This document shows, in pieces, positions 8,146 through 15,926 of a DNA stretch of 18,900 bases. The stretch comes from WS-11 sp964405235 (GTDB lineage: Bacteria > Eisenbacteria > RBG-16-71-46). The notes beneath the pieces were generated by a model. The model made no database searches and was not told the origin of the DNA. It saw only the letters and a program-made list of their open reading frames with translations. The stretch's first letter is position 1; every line of letters begins with the position of its first letter. The position numbers and the translations under genes are program-made. The stretch spans positions 1 to 18,900 of the forward strand of contig CAYONG010000134.1 of the NCBI GenBank assembly GCA_964405235.1. Direction: 5' to 3'.

Positions 8146-8319
8146 GACTCGCGACACGCACGACCGCGCGCAACAGGTGAGGCGAATCGAAAACGACGCC
8201 CGTTGAATCGAAGGGCTAAGTGATTGATACGCCGCGCGACCGGTCCCGGCACGAAGCTTGATACTACATATGGTGAGAACCGGGAGTGCCGCCGCCACGC
8301 CGAGCAAGGGGAGTCCACG

Positions 8320-8895
8320 ATGGATCGTGCGAACAAGAAGACGATGCGGCTGCTGGACCGAGTCGTGATTGGCCTGCTCGTGCTGCTGGCGATGCTTCTG
8401 GCGGGCCTTCAGGCCGCCCGCGCCGCGGAGATCGTGCCGTCGGTCGGGCTCACCCATGCCTCCTCCGGCGACGGCGGCTACAAGGCGTTCGCAGGGCTGG
8501 CGGTGCGCGGGTCGGTGCTGCCGATGGTCAAGGCCGAAATCGGTGTCGCCTACCGGAACGATCCCTACCTGAACGGCGACCTCAATGTGCGGATGTGGCC
8601 CGTCACCGCCTCGCTATGGCTGACGCCGCTCCCCATGTTCTACTTCGGCGGCGGGGCGGGGCTCTACCACACGACCTACGACTACAAGGACACGCTCCCG
8701 CTCCAGGACGAGACCAGCCGCGAGTTCGGCACCCACCTGGGCGGCGGGCTCACCATCCCGATCGTGCCGGCCATCGCATCGCTCGACTTGAATGGGCGCT
8801 ACATCCACCTGCGCGAGAAGGGCACGCTGCTCGCCCCGGGCGCCATCAAGCAGAGCTTCGTCAGCACGTCACTGGGAGTGGTGATCAAGTTCTAG
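8320..8895 (+). CDS. Small outer-membrane beta-barrel protein
   Basis: 191 aa from ATG 8320 with AAGGGGAG about 7 nt upstream. The frame is open further upstream to 8224, but that part has no signal-like sequence. Residues about 1-36 are a signal peptide: a charged start, a long hydrophobic core (LLVLLAMLLAGL), and cleavage near ARA|AE. The mature part alternates polar and hydrophobic residues with Gly/aromatic turns (MFYFGGGAGLYHTTYDY, FGTHLGGGLTIPI), consistent with an eight-stranded barrel. It ends in VVIKF, and a terminal Phe is the classic outer-membrane assembly signal. It resembles OmpW/OmpA-type small barrels but no specific family can be named. A terminator follows 50 bp downstream. 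Confidence 0.78.
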   Translation: MDRANKKTMRLLDRVVIGLLVLLAMLLAGLQAARAAEIVPSVGLTHASSGDGGYKAFAGLAVRGSVLPMVKAEIGVAYRNDPYLNGDLNVRMWPVTASLWLTPLPMFYFGGGAGLYHTTYDYKDTLPLQDETSREFGTHLGGGLTIPIVPAIASLDLNGRYIHLREKGTLLAPGAIKQSFVSTSLGVVIKF

Positions 8896-8945
8896 TGCCA
8901 GGTTTGTAGAGGCCGTGCGCCCCGACTACCTCCCGGGGACACGTG

Positions 8946-8984
8946 GCGGCGGGGCAGCGACGGGCCTCGCCGCTTTTGCCTTTT
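8946..8984 (+). terminator. Intrinsic terminator of the beta-barrel gene
   Basis: GCGGCGGGG (8946-8954) pairs with CCTCGCCGC (8965-8973) with one G-U pair, followed by TTTTGCCTTTT. It lies between the convergent beta-barrel (plus) and AIR-synthase-like (minus) genes and fits termination on the plus strand. Confidence 0.6.
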
Positions 8985-9036
8985 CCGGGGTTCGAGCGGG
9001 TGCCGATGTCGCTCGCCGAACTGCTGACCGGCGGGT

Positions 9037-10146
9037 CTACCCCCAGCCCTCGCGCACCGCCCGCTCGTAAGCCGCCCAGTAGGGATCCGGCTCCGGCGTA
9101 TCGATGGTGCGCACCACCGCGCCCGGCTCAGTGAGCCACAACCGCCCGCTTCCCGCCATGACCTCACCCACCTCCACGGCCACGATGCCGGCCTGCGCGA
9201 GCGCCGCGAGAACCGCCGCCACATGCGCCGGTCGGACTGCGGCGATCAGCGTGCCCTCGGAGAGCGTCCAGTAGGGATCGATCCCTCCCCACGCCTCGCA
9301 GGCGGCGCGGGACGCGGGAGCAAGCGGGATGCGGGCCCGCTCGATGCGCAGGTCGTGGCCTGCGGCCTTGGCCAGCTCCAGCAGCCCGCCCAGCACGCCT
9401 CCCTCGGTGGCATCGTGCAACGCCGAGACGCCACGGTCGCGCACGCCCGCCCGCAGCGCGGCGCGGCAATCGGCGACCACGCTGACCGCGGCCAGTGAGG
9501 CGCTGGCGCGGGCGAGCGCGGCTTCCGCCTCGGGGCGAGTCATTCCGGCCGTCTCGAGCGCCGCAATCAGCCGCTTCGGGATGAGGTGGGCGGCGATCGC
9601 GGTCGCCTCGATGGCACAGCCCTTGGTGACCACGATGCGGTCGCCGGGGGCCGCCATCGCCGGCGTCAGGTAACGACCCTCGTCGCCGACACCGATCAGC
9701 GTGGCGGCGCCGATGATCGGGTATTCACACCCGGCATAGCGCCCGCTGTGCCCCGCCACCACCGCCACCTCGAGCCGCGCCCACTCGTCGCTCATCGCCT
9801 GCCAGTACTCCGCGATCTCGGCGTCAGCCATGTGCGGCGGAAGGTTGAAGTCCACGGTCGCGTATGCGGGCGGGAGCCCGCTGGTCCACAGGTCCGAAGC
9901 CAGCAGGTGGCAGGCGAGCCGGGCGGAGGCCGCCATGCCGAGGCAGGGGATGACCGAGAGCGGATCGGTGGTGAGTGCCATCACCCGCCCGGCCGAGAGC
10001 CGGACGATGGCGCAATCGGCCCCCGCGCGCGGGCCGACCAGAACTTCGGGGCGTGCCGCGCCCAGGTGCGGCGAGATCAGGCGCTCGAACTGGGCGGGCA
10101 GGAGCTTGCCGAGCGGGGCGTCGGTCGCGGGCCTGGAGCCGGCCAT
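9037..10146 (-). CDS. AIR-synthase-related protein (PurM/HypE/ThiL superfamily)
   Basis: 369 aa from ATG 10146. No strong ribosome binding site is seen, but the start lies only 14 bp after the stop of the M14 gene, so translational coupling is possible. The N-terminal ATP-binding half carries GADCAIV (41-47) and TTDPLSVIP (59-67), the acidic metal-nucleotide motifs of this superfamily. The second half has HDATEGGVLGGLLELA (244-259). Members phosphorylate or dehydrate substrates using ATP (PurM, ThiL, SelD, HypE). It is not a functional HypE: the chain ends REGWG and lacks the C-terminal PRIC cysteine that carries the thiocarboxamide. No hydrogenase maturation gene is nearby. The substrate is unknown. 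Confidence 0.8.
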   Translation of the reverse strand: MAGSRPATDAPLGKLLPAQFERLISPHLGAARPEVLVGPRAGADCAIVRLSAGRVMALTTDPLSVIPCLGMAASARLACHLLASDLWTSGLPPAYATVDFNLPPHMADAEIAEYWQAMSDEWARLEVAVVAGHSGRYAGCEYPIIGAATLIGVGDEGRYLTPAMAAPGDRIVVTKGCAIEATAIAAHLIPKRLIAALETAGMTRPEAEAALARASASLAAVSVVADCRAALRAGVRDRGVSALHDATEGGVLGGLLELAKAAGHDLRIERARIPLAPASRAACEAWGGIDPYWTLSEGTLIAAVRPAHVAAVLAALAQAGIVAVEVGEVMAGSGRLWLTEPGAVVRTIDTPEPDPYWAAYERAVREGWG

Positions 10147-10160
10147 GGTCGGTGGGCGGC

Positions 10161-13121
10161 TCAATCCAGCGTCGGCCCGTAGATGACCGCGTTCAGGAAC
10201 AGCCGCTCCGTGGAGCGCCAGAACAACCGGAACGCGGGGGAACCCGCGATCATGATGACGTGCCCGTCGCCGGTCGGCTCGTCCACGGCGTAGGCGGTGC
10301 CGAGCAGCCGCCGCTCGGTCTCGGGCCAGGTCCAACCGGTCAGCGTCAGGGGCTCGCGGTCGAACTTCATGGGGTTGGCCCCTTCCTTCGAGGGCTTGAG
10401 GAACAGCCGGCCCTGGAGCAACACCGGGATGCGCTCGGCATCGTAGCCGTAGGCGAGAAAGTGGCGCGGGTCGAGCGAGGCCCAGAACACCGTGCCCGGC
10501 ACGTACTCGGGCCGCCGCTCGTCCTCGCGCACGCTGTCTGAGGGCGCCTTGTCGTCGACGTCGTCCTTCTTGTCATCGGCGGGTTTCACCCCGACCGGTC
10601 GGGCGCTCGAGAGTCCCACGTTCTTCAAGGTCGGGAACTCGGCCGCGTCGTCGAGGCACACGAGCGTGCCGCCGCGCGACACCCAGCCCTTGAGCGTCGC
10701 AATGCCGCCCTCGCCGAGTGCGCCGGCGAGCGCCGCGGGACTCCCATCGGGGATGACGACCACGTTGTAGCGGTGAAGCTCGGCGCCGGCGAGCGCCGAG
10801 ACGCGCAGCGCGGTGAAGCGCAGGCCCAGCCGGCGCTCGAACAGGAACCAGAGCCAACCGTACGCGCTGGGCGAGATCGAGCCGTCCACCAGCACCGCGA
10901 CCCGCGGGCGCTTGAGGCTCGCGACCGCCTCGGAGCCCACCCCGGTGTCGCCGCGGTCGGTGTAGGCGGTGTGGGTGGCGGCCACCGTGATGCCCGAGCC
11001 GAGGACGAGCTCGGCGATGCGCTCGTGCAGGCTGTCGGGATTGCGCTCGACGCGGGCGATGAACGAGCCGCGCGGGAAGTCCCGCCCGCCGGCCCTCAAC
11101 GGGCGGGTGCTGGTCGCGATCCGGAAGTCCTCCTGCATCAGCCGCAGCGCCAGCCGGAGCGCGCCGTCCGTCTCACAGCTCCAAACGTATGCGGTGATCG
11201 CGCGCCCGCCTTCAATCAGGCCGGCGAGGTCACGCACCGTGCGCCCGTCCGTGCCGGTCAGCGCCGTGGGCCCGAGGCGGCTCGCGCGCGCGGTCATCGG
11301 CACACCGATCGCGAGCGAGTCGCCCAGGAGCTCGGCGCCGGCGTTGGGTCGGGTCGGGTCGGGCGGCTGGAGGAGCGCGCCCCCCGCCGGAGGTTCGCTC
11401 ACGCCATAGGCGGGAACTCCGTAGGCGAGCGGCAGCGACCAGGCGGTGACGTCGTAGAAATCGTACCCCTCCATGGGCGCGCGCTTGCCGCGCTTGAGAT
11501 TGCGCTCGTACTTGTCGAGCTGGGCGTTCGCGAACGCCGGGTCCACCGGCGCGTCGCGCTCGATCAGCGTGCGCGCGAGCCGCCCGGCCGGCTGCGCCAG
11601 GTCCACGAGAAACGCGCCGCCCGCGAAGTCGCGCGGCGCGAAAGGCGCCTCGACGCCTGCGGGCGTGCCCGAGCGCGGCGGGGGCACCGAGCCCGCGGCC
11701 TTGCCGCCGGGCTTGGTGTCCCCCGGCTTCCCGGCCGCCTTTGAACCGTTTCCCACCCCGGCCTTCGCGGGCAGGTCCGCCCACACCGGCCGCGCGGAGG
11801 CGCTCCGCACCGGTCCCGGCAGCCAGCGCACCTCGACCCCGGTCTCCATCAGATTTTCGGCCAACGCCGCGGCGCGCGCCGGGTCCCTGCCCGGATCGAG
11901 CAGGTAGGCGCGCACCGGCCCGCGCCTGCCCTCCTCGATCGCGGCGACGGCGAAGCGGTGATAGTCGCGCAACCGCTCCTCGCGGTGGGCGGCCGCCGCG
12001 GCGGCGGTGGCGAGCGAGGCGGTGAAGTGCCGGCGGATGCCGTCGAGCAGCGTCACCACCGTCTCGTCGTCGCGCCGGATCGCCAGATTTCCCCCGCCGT
12101 CGGTCTCGTAGGTCATGCCGACCGCGCCCCGCAGCGACGGCCACGAGTCCCAGTAGCCCGGGTAGTAGAGGTCGAAAATGTCGCGCACGTAGTAGTTCCA
12201 CCCGTAGCGGTCGAAGGCGGCGGCGTTGGAGCGGCCGAAGATCTCGGTCCACTTCATCACCTCGGCCGCCGGCAACACCGGGTTGAGGGGTGCCGCGGGC
12301 GGGGCGAAGAAGTAGGAGGCGGTCTGCCCGTGATGGTCCACGAACACCTGCGGGTTCCAGCGCCGGAAGGCCCGGGCCATCTGCCGCGATTCGGTCTGGC
12401 TCATGGCCAGCGCGTCGCGGTTGAGGTCCACCTGGTAGTGGTTGGTGCGCCCGCCGATCCCCCACGGCTGCTGGCGCTGCTGCTCGATCGCCCACGGGTC
12501 GGGGTTGCCCTGGCCCAGGGCGTTGATCCAGGTGACGAAGCGCTCGTGCCCGTCAGGGTTGTGGGCCAGGTTCATCACCACGACGCAGCGCTCGAGGATG
12601 GCCCGCGTGGTCGAATCCTCCCCCGCCGCGAGCTGGTAGGCCACCTGCATCATGGCCTCGAACGATGCCGACTCGTCGCCGTGGATGCTGTAGTTGAGCC
12701 ACACGGTCGCCGGGGTCGACTGGATGAGTCGCTCCGCCTCGGCGGCGCCCGCCAGCGTGCGCGGATCGGCCAGCTTCGCCGTCGCCTCGCGGATGGCCTC
12801 GAGCCGCTTGATGTTCGCCGGCGACGAAATCAGCAGCACCGCGCGCTCTCGGAACTCGTAGGTACTCCCGAACGGTTCGCGCACCACGCGGTCGGCGGAC
12901 GCGTGCACCAGCGCGTCGACGTAGCGCTCCATGTTCCCGTACGAGGTGTGGGACGTGCCCGACTCGTAGCCCAGCACGTCGGCGGGGCGCGGGATGCCCT
13001 GCCTGTAGGGGCCGCGGTCGTAGAAGTCGAAGCGCGCGGGGGCGGCGAGGGCGGCGAGGGGCGCGAGGGCGAGGAGGCCTGCACATGCGGCGAGGCGAAG
13101 CCGGACAGCGCTGGGGGACAC
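10161..13121 (-). CDS. Exported M14-family zinc carboxypeptidase with C-terminal GATase-like domain
   Basis: 986 aa from a GTG at 13121 with GGAGGT 7 nt upstream. The signal peptide is about residues 1-27 (LLALAPLAALAA). The peptidase domain is about 45-390. Zinc ligands are H147 and E150 in IHGDES plus H263 or H264 in FVDHHGQ. Substrate-binding NR is at 234-235 (VDLNRDA). The catalytic Glu is E339 in MTYETDGGGN. All key residues are present, so the enzyme should be active on C-terminal residues of peptides in the periplasm or outside. Residues 451-490 are a Lys/Gly/Pro-rich linker. Residues about 739-830 resemble a class I glutamine-amidotransferase-like fold (RVAVLVDG, YNVVVIPDGS, GGTLVCLDD) but show no catalytic Cys triad. 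At 986 aa it is far longer than classical M14 enzymes (300-400 aa), as in the large M14 proteins of Gemmatimonadota-like bacteria. It is followed by the AIR-synthase-like gene after 14 bp. Confidence 0.9.
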   Translation of the reverse strand: MSPSAVRLRLAACAGLLALAPLAALAAPARFDFYDRGPYRQGIPRPADVLGYESGTSHTSYGNMERYVDALVHASADRVVREPFGSTYEFRERAVLLISSPANIKRLEAIREATAKLADPRTLAGAAEAERLIQSTPATVWLNYSIHGDESASFEAMMQVAYQLAAGEDSTTRAILERCVVVMNLAHNPDGHERFVTWINALGQGNPDPWAIEQQRQQPWGIGGRTNHYQVDLNRDALAMSQTESRQMARAFRRWNPQVFVDHHGQTASYFFAPPAAPLNPVLPAAEVMKWTEIFGRSNAAAFDRYGWNYYVRDIFDLYYPGYWDSWPSLRGAVGMTYETDGGGNLAIRRDDETVVTLLDGIRRHFTASLATAAAAAAHREERLRDYHRFAVAAIEEGRRGPVRAYLLDPGRDPARAAALAENLMETGVEVRWLPGPVRSASARPVWADLPAKAGVGNGSKAAGKPGDTKPGGKAAGSVPPPRSGTPAGVEAPFAPRDFAGGAFLVDLAQPAGRLARTLIERDAPVDPAFANAQLDKYERNLKRGKRAPMEGYDFYDVTAWSLPLAYGVPAYGVSEPPAGGALLQPPDPTRPNAGAELLGDSLAIGVPMTARASRLGPTALTGTDGRTVRDLAGLIEGGRAITAYVWSCETDGALRLALRLMQEDFRIATSTRPLRAGGRDFPRGSFIARVERNPDSLHERIAELVLGSGITVAATHTAYTDRGDTGVGSEAVASLKRPRVAVLVDGSISPSAYGWLWFLFERRLGLRFTALRVSALAGAELHRYNVVVIPDGSPAALAGALGEGGIATLKGWVSRGGTLVCLDDAAEFPTLKNVGLSSARPVGVKPADDKKDDVDDKAPSDSVREDERRPEYVPGTVFWASLDPRHFLAYGYDAERIPVLLQGRLFLKPSKEGANPMKFDREPLTLTGWTWPETERRLLGTAYAVDEPTGDGHVIMIAGSPAFRLFWRSTERLFLNAVIYGPTLD

Positions 13122-13191
13122 GGCTGGACCTCCGGTGGGGACTCGGGTGCGGGTCGCGTGCGAGCGGTGGAGTCTAGCCGATGCGGCGGCA

Positions 13192-13346
13192 GCGCTCTAA
13201 ATGGCTTCGCCTGATTCGGTCATGGACCCGAAGGCTGAGCTTCGGGGGCACCCGACGAGCGGGGCCCCGAAGCGGGGTCCCCGCGACGGAGGGTGACCCC
13301 CGAACCGCAGCCGAACATTGCCGAATCAGGCGAAGCCATTTAGCGC
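13192..13346. repeat. 155-bp nearly palindromic element (MITE-like or REP-like)
   Basis: The outer arms at 13192-13219 and 13321-13346 are complementary over about 26 bp with one 2-base bulge (GCGC, TAAATGGCTTCGCCTGATTC, GG). The inner arms continue imperfectly (GGCTGAGCTTCGGGGGCACCC against GGGTGACCCCCGAACCGCAGCC) to a GC-rich centre (GCGGGGCCCCGAAGC). The whole unit could fold into one long hairpin. It lies between the PP2C stop and the M14 promoter region. It may be a miniature mobile element, a repeated extragenic palindrome, or a strong terminator. No second copy is in the window. Confidence 0.7.
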
Positions 13347-13408
13347 CGCGGCCGCGAGAAATCGCGGGGCCACCGAGACCGTCCGAAGGGCGGGGCGAAC
13401 TTCTCCCC

Positions 13409-14335
13409 CTACGCCGGATCGATGGTGTAGCTCGCCAGCACGACCGTGACGTTGTCGGGCGCGCCCCGTTCGAGGGCGAGATCCACGAGCGCCTGGCAGC
13501 CGTCCTCGGCGGAGCGGCCCTGCCGGATCACGCTGGCCATGTCGTCTTCTCCCACCAGATTCGAGAGTCCGTCGGTGCAGAGCAATACACGGTCGCCGTG
13601 AGCGAGCTGGAAGTGGTGCATGTCGGCCTCCGGCTCCTCATCGTTCCCGCCGATCGCCTGGGTCAGGACGTGATGGAACCGCGCGGCCTCGGCGTCCCCG
13701 GGCTGCATGAGACCGAGGTCCACGTAGCGCTGTGCCAGCGTGTGGTCGCGGGTCATCTTCTCGACACGATCGTCGTGGAACAGGTACGCGCGCGAGTCTC
13801 CGACGTGGGTCACGAACAGGTCGGTGCCGACCGAGTAGGCGCTGGTCAGCGTCGTCCCCATCCCCTGCAGGGCCCTATCGGCCACGGCCCGATCGACGAC
13901 AGCGGCATGCGTCCTGGCGAAGAACTCACGGGCATGCTCCCAGAGCTCGCTGATCTCCTCCTCGCGGGTCTCCGGGTCGTCCAGCTTGAGGATCCACTTG
14001 GGGGAGTCGATGATCCTTGCGACCGTCGCGGCGATGGCGGTATGACTGGCCACTTCGCCTGCCGCGTGCCCCCCCATGCCATCGGCCACGATCATGATGT
14101 AGCCCGACTCCTCGAAACGCGGCACCAACTCCACCGGTACGTTGGAGCTTAGGCGCTCGAGGTAGCGGCCGATCCGGCTGACGAGATAGGCATCCTCGTT
14201 GCCCTCGCGCACCTTTCCGATGTCGGTGAGCGCGGCGATCTCGACCCGCACGCGGGACGGAGCGATGAGGCCCTCTGAGCGTGTCGGCGCGCGGCCATCG
14301 GTGCCGGAACCGTCACGGTGCGGAGTAGTTGACAT
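13409..14335 (-). CDS. PP2C-family serine/threonine protein phosphatase (Stp1-like)
   Basis: 308 aa from ATG 14335 with GAGGAGG about 9 nt upstream. The bacterial PP2C motifs are in order: GKVREGNEDAY (40-50), VADGMGGHAAGEVAS (83-97), GMGTTLTSA (158-166), VGDSRAYL (178-185), CTDGLSN (253-259), GAPDNVTVV (291-299). The metal-binding aspartates D48, D85, D255 and D294 are present, so a Mn/Mg-dependent cytoplasmic phosphatase is expected. It normally reverses Hanks-type Ser/Thr kinases, but no kinase is in the window. An N-terminal extension of about 28 polar residues precedes the domain. It is the last recognisable chromosomal gene before the cassette array, on the same strand, with a 214-bp gap to the array's last hairpin. 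Confidence 0.9.
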   Translation of the reverse strand: MSTTPHRDGSGTDGRAPTRSEGLIAPSRVRVEIAALTDIGKVREGNEDAYLVSRIGRYLERLSSNVPVELVPRFEESGYIMIVADGMGGHAAGEVASHTAIAATVARIIDSPKWILKLDDPETREEEISELWEHAREFFARTHAAVVDRAVADRALQGMGTTLTSAYSVGTDLFVTHVGDSRAYLFHDDRVEKMTRDHTLAQRYVDLGLMQPGDAEAARFHHVLTQAIGGNDEEPEADMHHFQLAHGDRVLLCTDGLSNLVGEDDMASVIRQGRSAEDGCQALVDLALERGAPDNVTVVLASYTIDPA

Positions 14336-14441
14336 GCTTTGTGGCCTCCTCGTCTCCCGACTGCGTTCGGATGCCGGCGCACGCTAACATATCGTCCGTT
14401 CCGCCTCATCCCATACTACGACCGCAGCGCCCCCGGCATCA

Positions 14442-14461
14442 CGAGCGAGCCGCTTCGCTCG
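14442..14461. other. Short perfect hairpin between PP2C and the cassette array
   Basis: CGAGCGA-GCCGCT-TCGCTCG is a 7-bp perfect stem with a 6-nt loop. It lies in the 214-bp gap 14336-14549, which holds no convincing gene. It might end transcripts from the array before PP2C, but no T-tract is seen. Confidence 0.3.
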
Positions 14462-14549
14462 CGCAGCCAAGCGTACACCAGGCTGCTCACCGGAGGCACG
14501 GGCATCATCAATGTCTTCGTATGCCGGAGCTGAAAAAGAGGAGATAGAG

Positions 14550-14656
14550 CCCGATACGGCAGGCCACCTTGGCCCGGTTGGCGAAAATGTACCGCGTACC
14601 GCCAACCGGGCCAAGGTGGCCTGCCGTATCGGGTCCGGTTGAACGAGTGGTTAGGC
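14550..14656 (-). other. Terminal attC-like site with perfect 34-bp stem, one core end missing
   Basis: Read on the minus strand it begins GCCTAACCACTCGTTCAACC directly after the DUF1801 gene, a classic attC left end. A perfect 34-bp inverted repeat follows (14600-14633 with 14550-14583, loop 14584-14599). The expected right half (L' and GTTRRRY) is not found after the stem. The array appears truncated or degenerate here. Confidence 0.7.
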
Positions 14657-14663
14657 GTCGCTC

Positions 14664-15083
14664 TCACGACGGGTATCGTCTTCGCACCTCGGCCACTGAC
14701 GCTCTGACGAGTTTCTCAAGAACCGCGACGTCTATGTCTGAAAGTCTCTTGATGTAGACGCAAACCTTGCCCGTTCTGTGCTTGCCAAGTTGCTGCAGGA
14801 GTTTCTCGCGGGATTCAAAGCCATCTGCGATGTAGACAACAATCTCTGGCTTCCTAGACGAGAAGCCGGCGAGGCATGCGTCGCCCTCGTGCCCAGTCTC
14901 GTACCTGTAGTGGTAACTGCCGAAGCCGACGATGCTTGGCCCCCACATCTTGGGCTCGCACTTCGTCACTTTCTTCATGAGCACGGATATCGCCGCACAG
15001 TCGTCCCGGCGTCGCGGATCCTCGATGGTATCGAGATACTCACCAACGCTTGCTTCCGTCTGCTTCGTCTTCAGTTCAGCCAT
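14664..15083 (-). CDS. DUF1801 family protein (cassette gene)
   Basis: 139 aa from ATG 15083, with GGAGG 5 nt upstream; the longer frame to 15299 overlaps the neighbouring gene and attC and is rejected. The sequence fits the small DUF1801/YdhG-like fold: SVGEYLDTIEDPRRRDDC at the start, MWGPSIVGFGSYHYRYETG in the middle, and YIKRLSDIDVAVLEKLV near the end. The family is cytoplasmic and of unknown biochemical function, often associated with stress or cassette DNA. The gene lies between a degenerate attC upstream (15112-15175) and the terminal attC 8 bp downstream, so it is the array's last cassette. Confidence 0.85.
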   Translation of the reverse strand: MAELKTKQTEASVGEYLDTIEDPRRRDDCAAISVLMKKVTKCEPKMWGPSIVGFGSYHYRYETGHEGDACLAGFSSRKPEIVVYIADGFESREKLLQQLGKHRTGKVCVYIKRLSDIDVAVLEKLVRASVAEVRRRYPS

Positions 15084-15111
15084 GGGGCCTCCGTGGCGAG
15101 AAGGTAGTGGC

Positions 15112-15175
15112 TTGCGACGCTCTGGTTCAGCGGCGGGCCGCGCAGCGGACCGTCCGCTGCAACCGGTTGTTAGCC
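15112..15175 (-). other. attC site between GIY-YIG and DUF1801 cassettes (one degenerate core)
   Basis: On the minus strand it starts GGCTAAC (15175-15169), two bases after the GIY-YIG stop. The stem is AACC/GGTT plus CCGCT/AGCGG, with a perfect internal hairpin GCAGCGGAC-C-GTCCGCTGC at 15142-15160. The distal core reads GTCGCAA instead of GTTRRRY, so recombination there may be weakened. Confidence 0.6.
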
Positions 15176-15177
15176 GG

Positions 15178-15912
15178 TCACATGAATTTGCGCCGCTTGA
15201 AGGCGGCGACATCCTTCGCCGTGAGTTCAAACCACTCGCCATTCTTCCGTCGGTCTCCAAACCGACCGTGCCAGTAGTTCTCGATGCCGACTGGATCATC
15301 TGTCTTGATGGAGTGGACTACCTTCGCCTCTTCAGGGAGTTGGATCGCGAGCTCACGTTCACGCCGGCCCACAGCGTTCGATCGACCGACCTTGTAGAAG
15401 CGACCAGACTTCAACAGGTACACGTACCCGAGGTCCGAGTAGGCCTCCACAGGGGCGTCGTCGCCAGTGTCCGTCCCGCGCTGTGAAGGCCGCGCGATCA
15501 CGGCGTCACAAAGCCCCGCGACGTCCTCGTAGCCGCGCTTCAGCGCAAACTCATGCAGCCGTGCGGCGAGTTTCTGCTTGCCGCCAAAGCGGGCAAACCT
15601 GGTGTGCCATGGAAATCCAGGCTCGGTTCTCGCCTTCATGTTGATTTCGTTCGCGACTGGGAAGTGACCAAGCTCGCGGGCGAACAAGGCGAGGCTTTCC
15701 AGTAGATCGTCGTCGCTGCGCGGACCCTGGAGGGCGTTCGGCTGGAACCCGGCTTCGACGAGCGCGTCGCCCCACCGAACCCAGAACTTCCCCATCCAGT
15801 CTGAGGACTTGACACCGGTCTCGGCCTCGAAGCGAGCGATGCCCAGAGGGGCCCCGCCGTTCTTCTCGGCGGTTCGCTTGATTTCCGAGATGACGTGGCT
15901 CTTCGTGAACAC
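15178..15912 (-). CDS. GIY-YIG nuclease-like protein with homing-endonuclease-associated repeats (cassette gene)
   Basis: 244 aa from a GTG at 15912; GAGGG lies only 3 nt upstream, so initiation may be weak. Residues about 5-57 and 66-128 look like two helical DNA-binding repeats of the type found beside HNH and GIY-YIG homing enzymes (WVRWGDALVEAGF; the second is less regular). Residues about 160-235 form a GIY-YIG domain: GYVYLLKSG (162-170) and FYKVGRS (172-178) supply the two motif tyrosines and the Arg. E211 in IENYWHGRF is the metal-binding Glu, and GEWFEL lies near the end. It most resembles the T5orf172/MUG113 branch. A DNA-cutting or DNA-binding role is likely; homing, defence or repair cannot be separated from sequence. 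It forms a complete cassette between attC 15927-15990 and attC 15112-15175. Confidence 0.82.
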   Translation of the reverse strand: MFTKSHVISEIKRTAEKNGGAPLGIARFEAETGVKSSDWMGKFWVRWGDALVEAGFQPNALQGPRSDDDLLESLALFARELGHFPVANEINMKARTEPGFPWHTRFARFGGKQKLAARLHEFALKRGYEDVAGLCDAVIARPSQRGTDTGDDAPVEAYSDLGYVYLLKSGRFYKVGRSNAVGRRERELAIQLPEEAKVVHSIKTDDPVGIENYWHGRFGDRRKNGEWFELTAKDVAAFKRRKFM

Positions 15913-15926
15913 GTTCCCTCAGATCC

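Noticed and set aside
8224..8270. TTGATAC repeated at 8224 and 8258 before the beta-barrel gene, considered as promoter boxes
   Set aside because: No pair of -35/-10 hexamers has acceptable spacing; the 34-bp distance fits no standard promoter.
6622..8457. 611-codon open frame on the minus strand opposite the GT39 gene
   Set aside because: High-GC shadow of a well-supported membrane protein gene; its translation is Arg/Gly/Glu/His-rich with no domain.
9037..10146. Annotation as HypE hydrogenase maturation protein
   Set aside because: The C-terminal PRIC cysteine is absent and there are no hyp or hydrogenase genes nearby.
11958..13214. 418-codon plus-strand open frame opposite the M14 peptidase gene
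   Set aside because: Antisense shadow; the minus strand has intact catalytic motifs, a signal peptide and a ribosome binding site.
14416..14667. Minus-strand open frame starting MRATPNHSFNRTRYG
   Set aside because: This is translation of the attC stem and its flank; no ribosome binding site, and similar spurious proteins arise from attC DNA.
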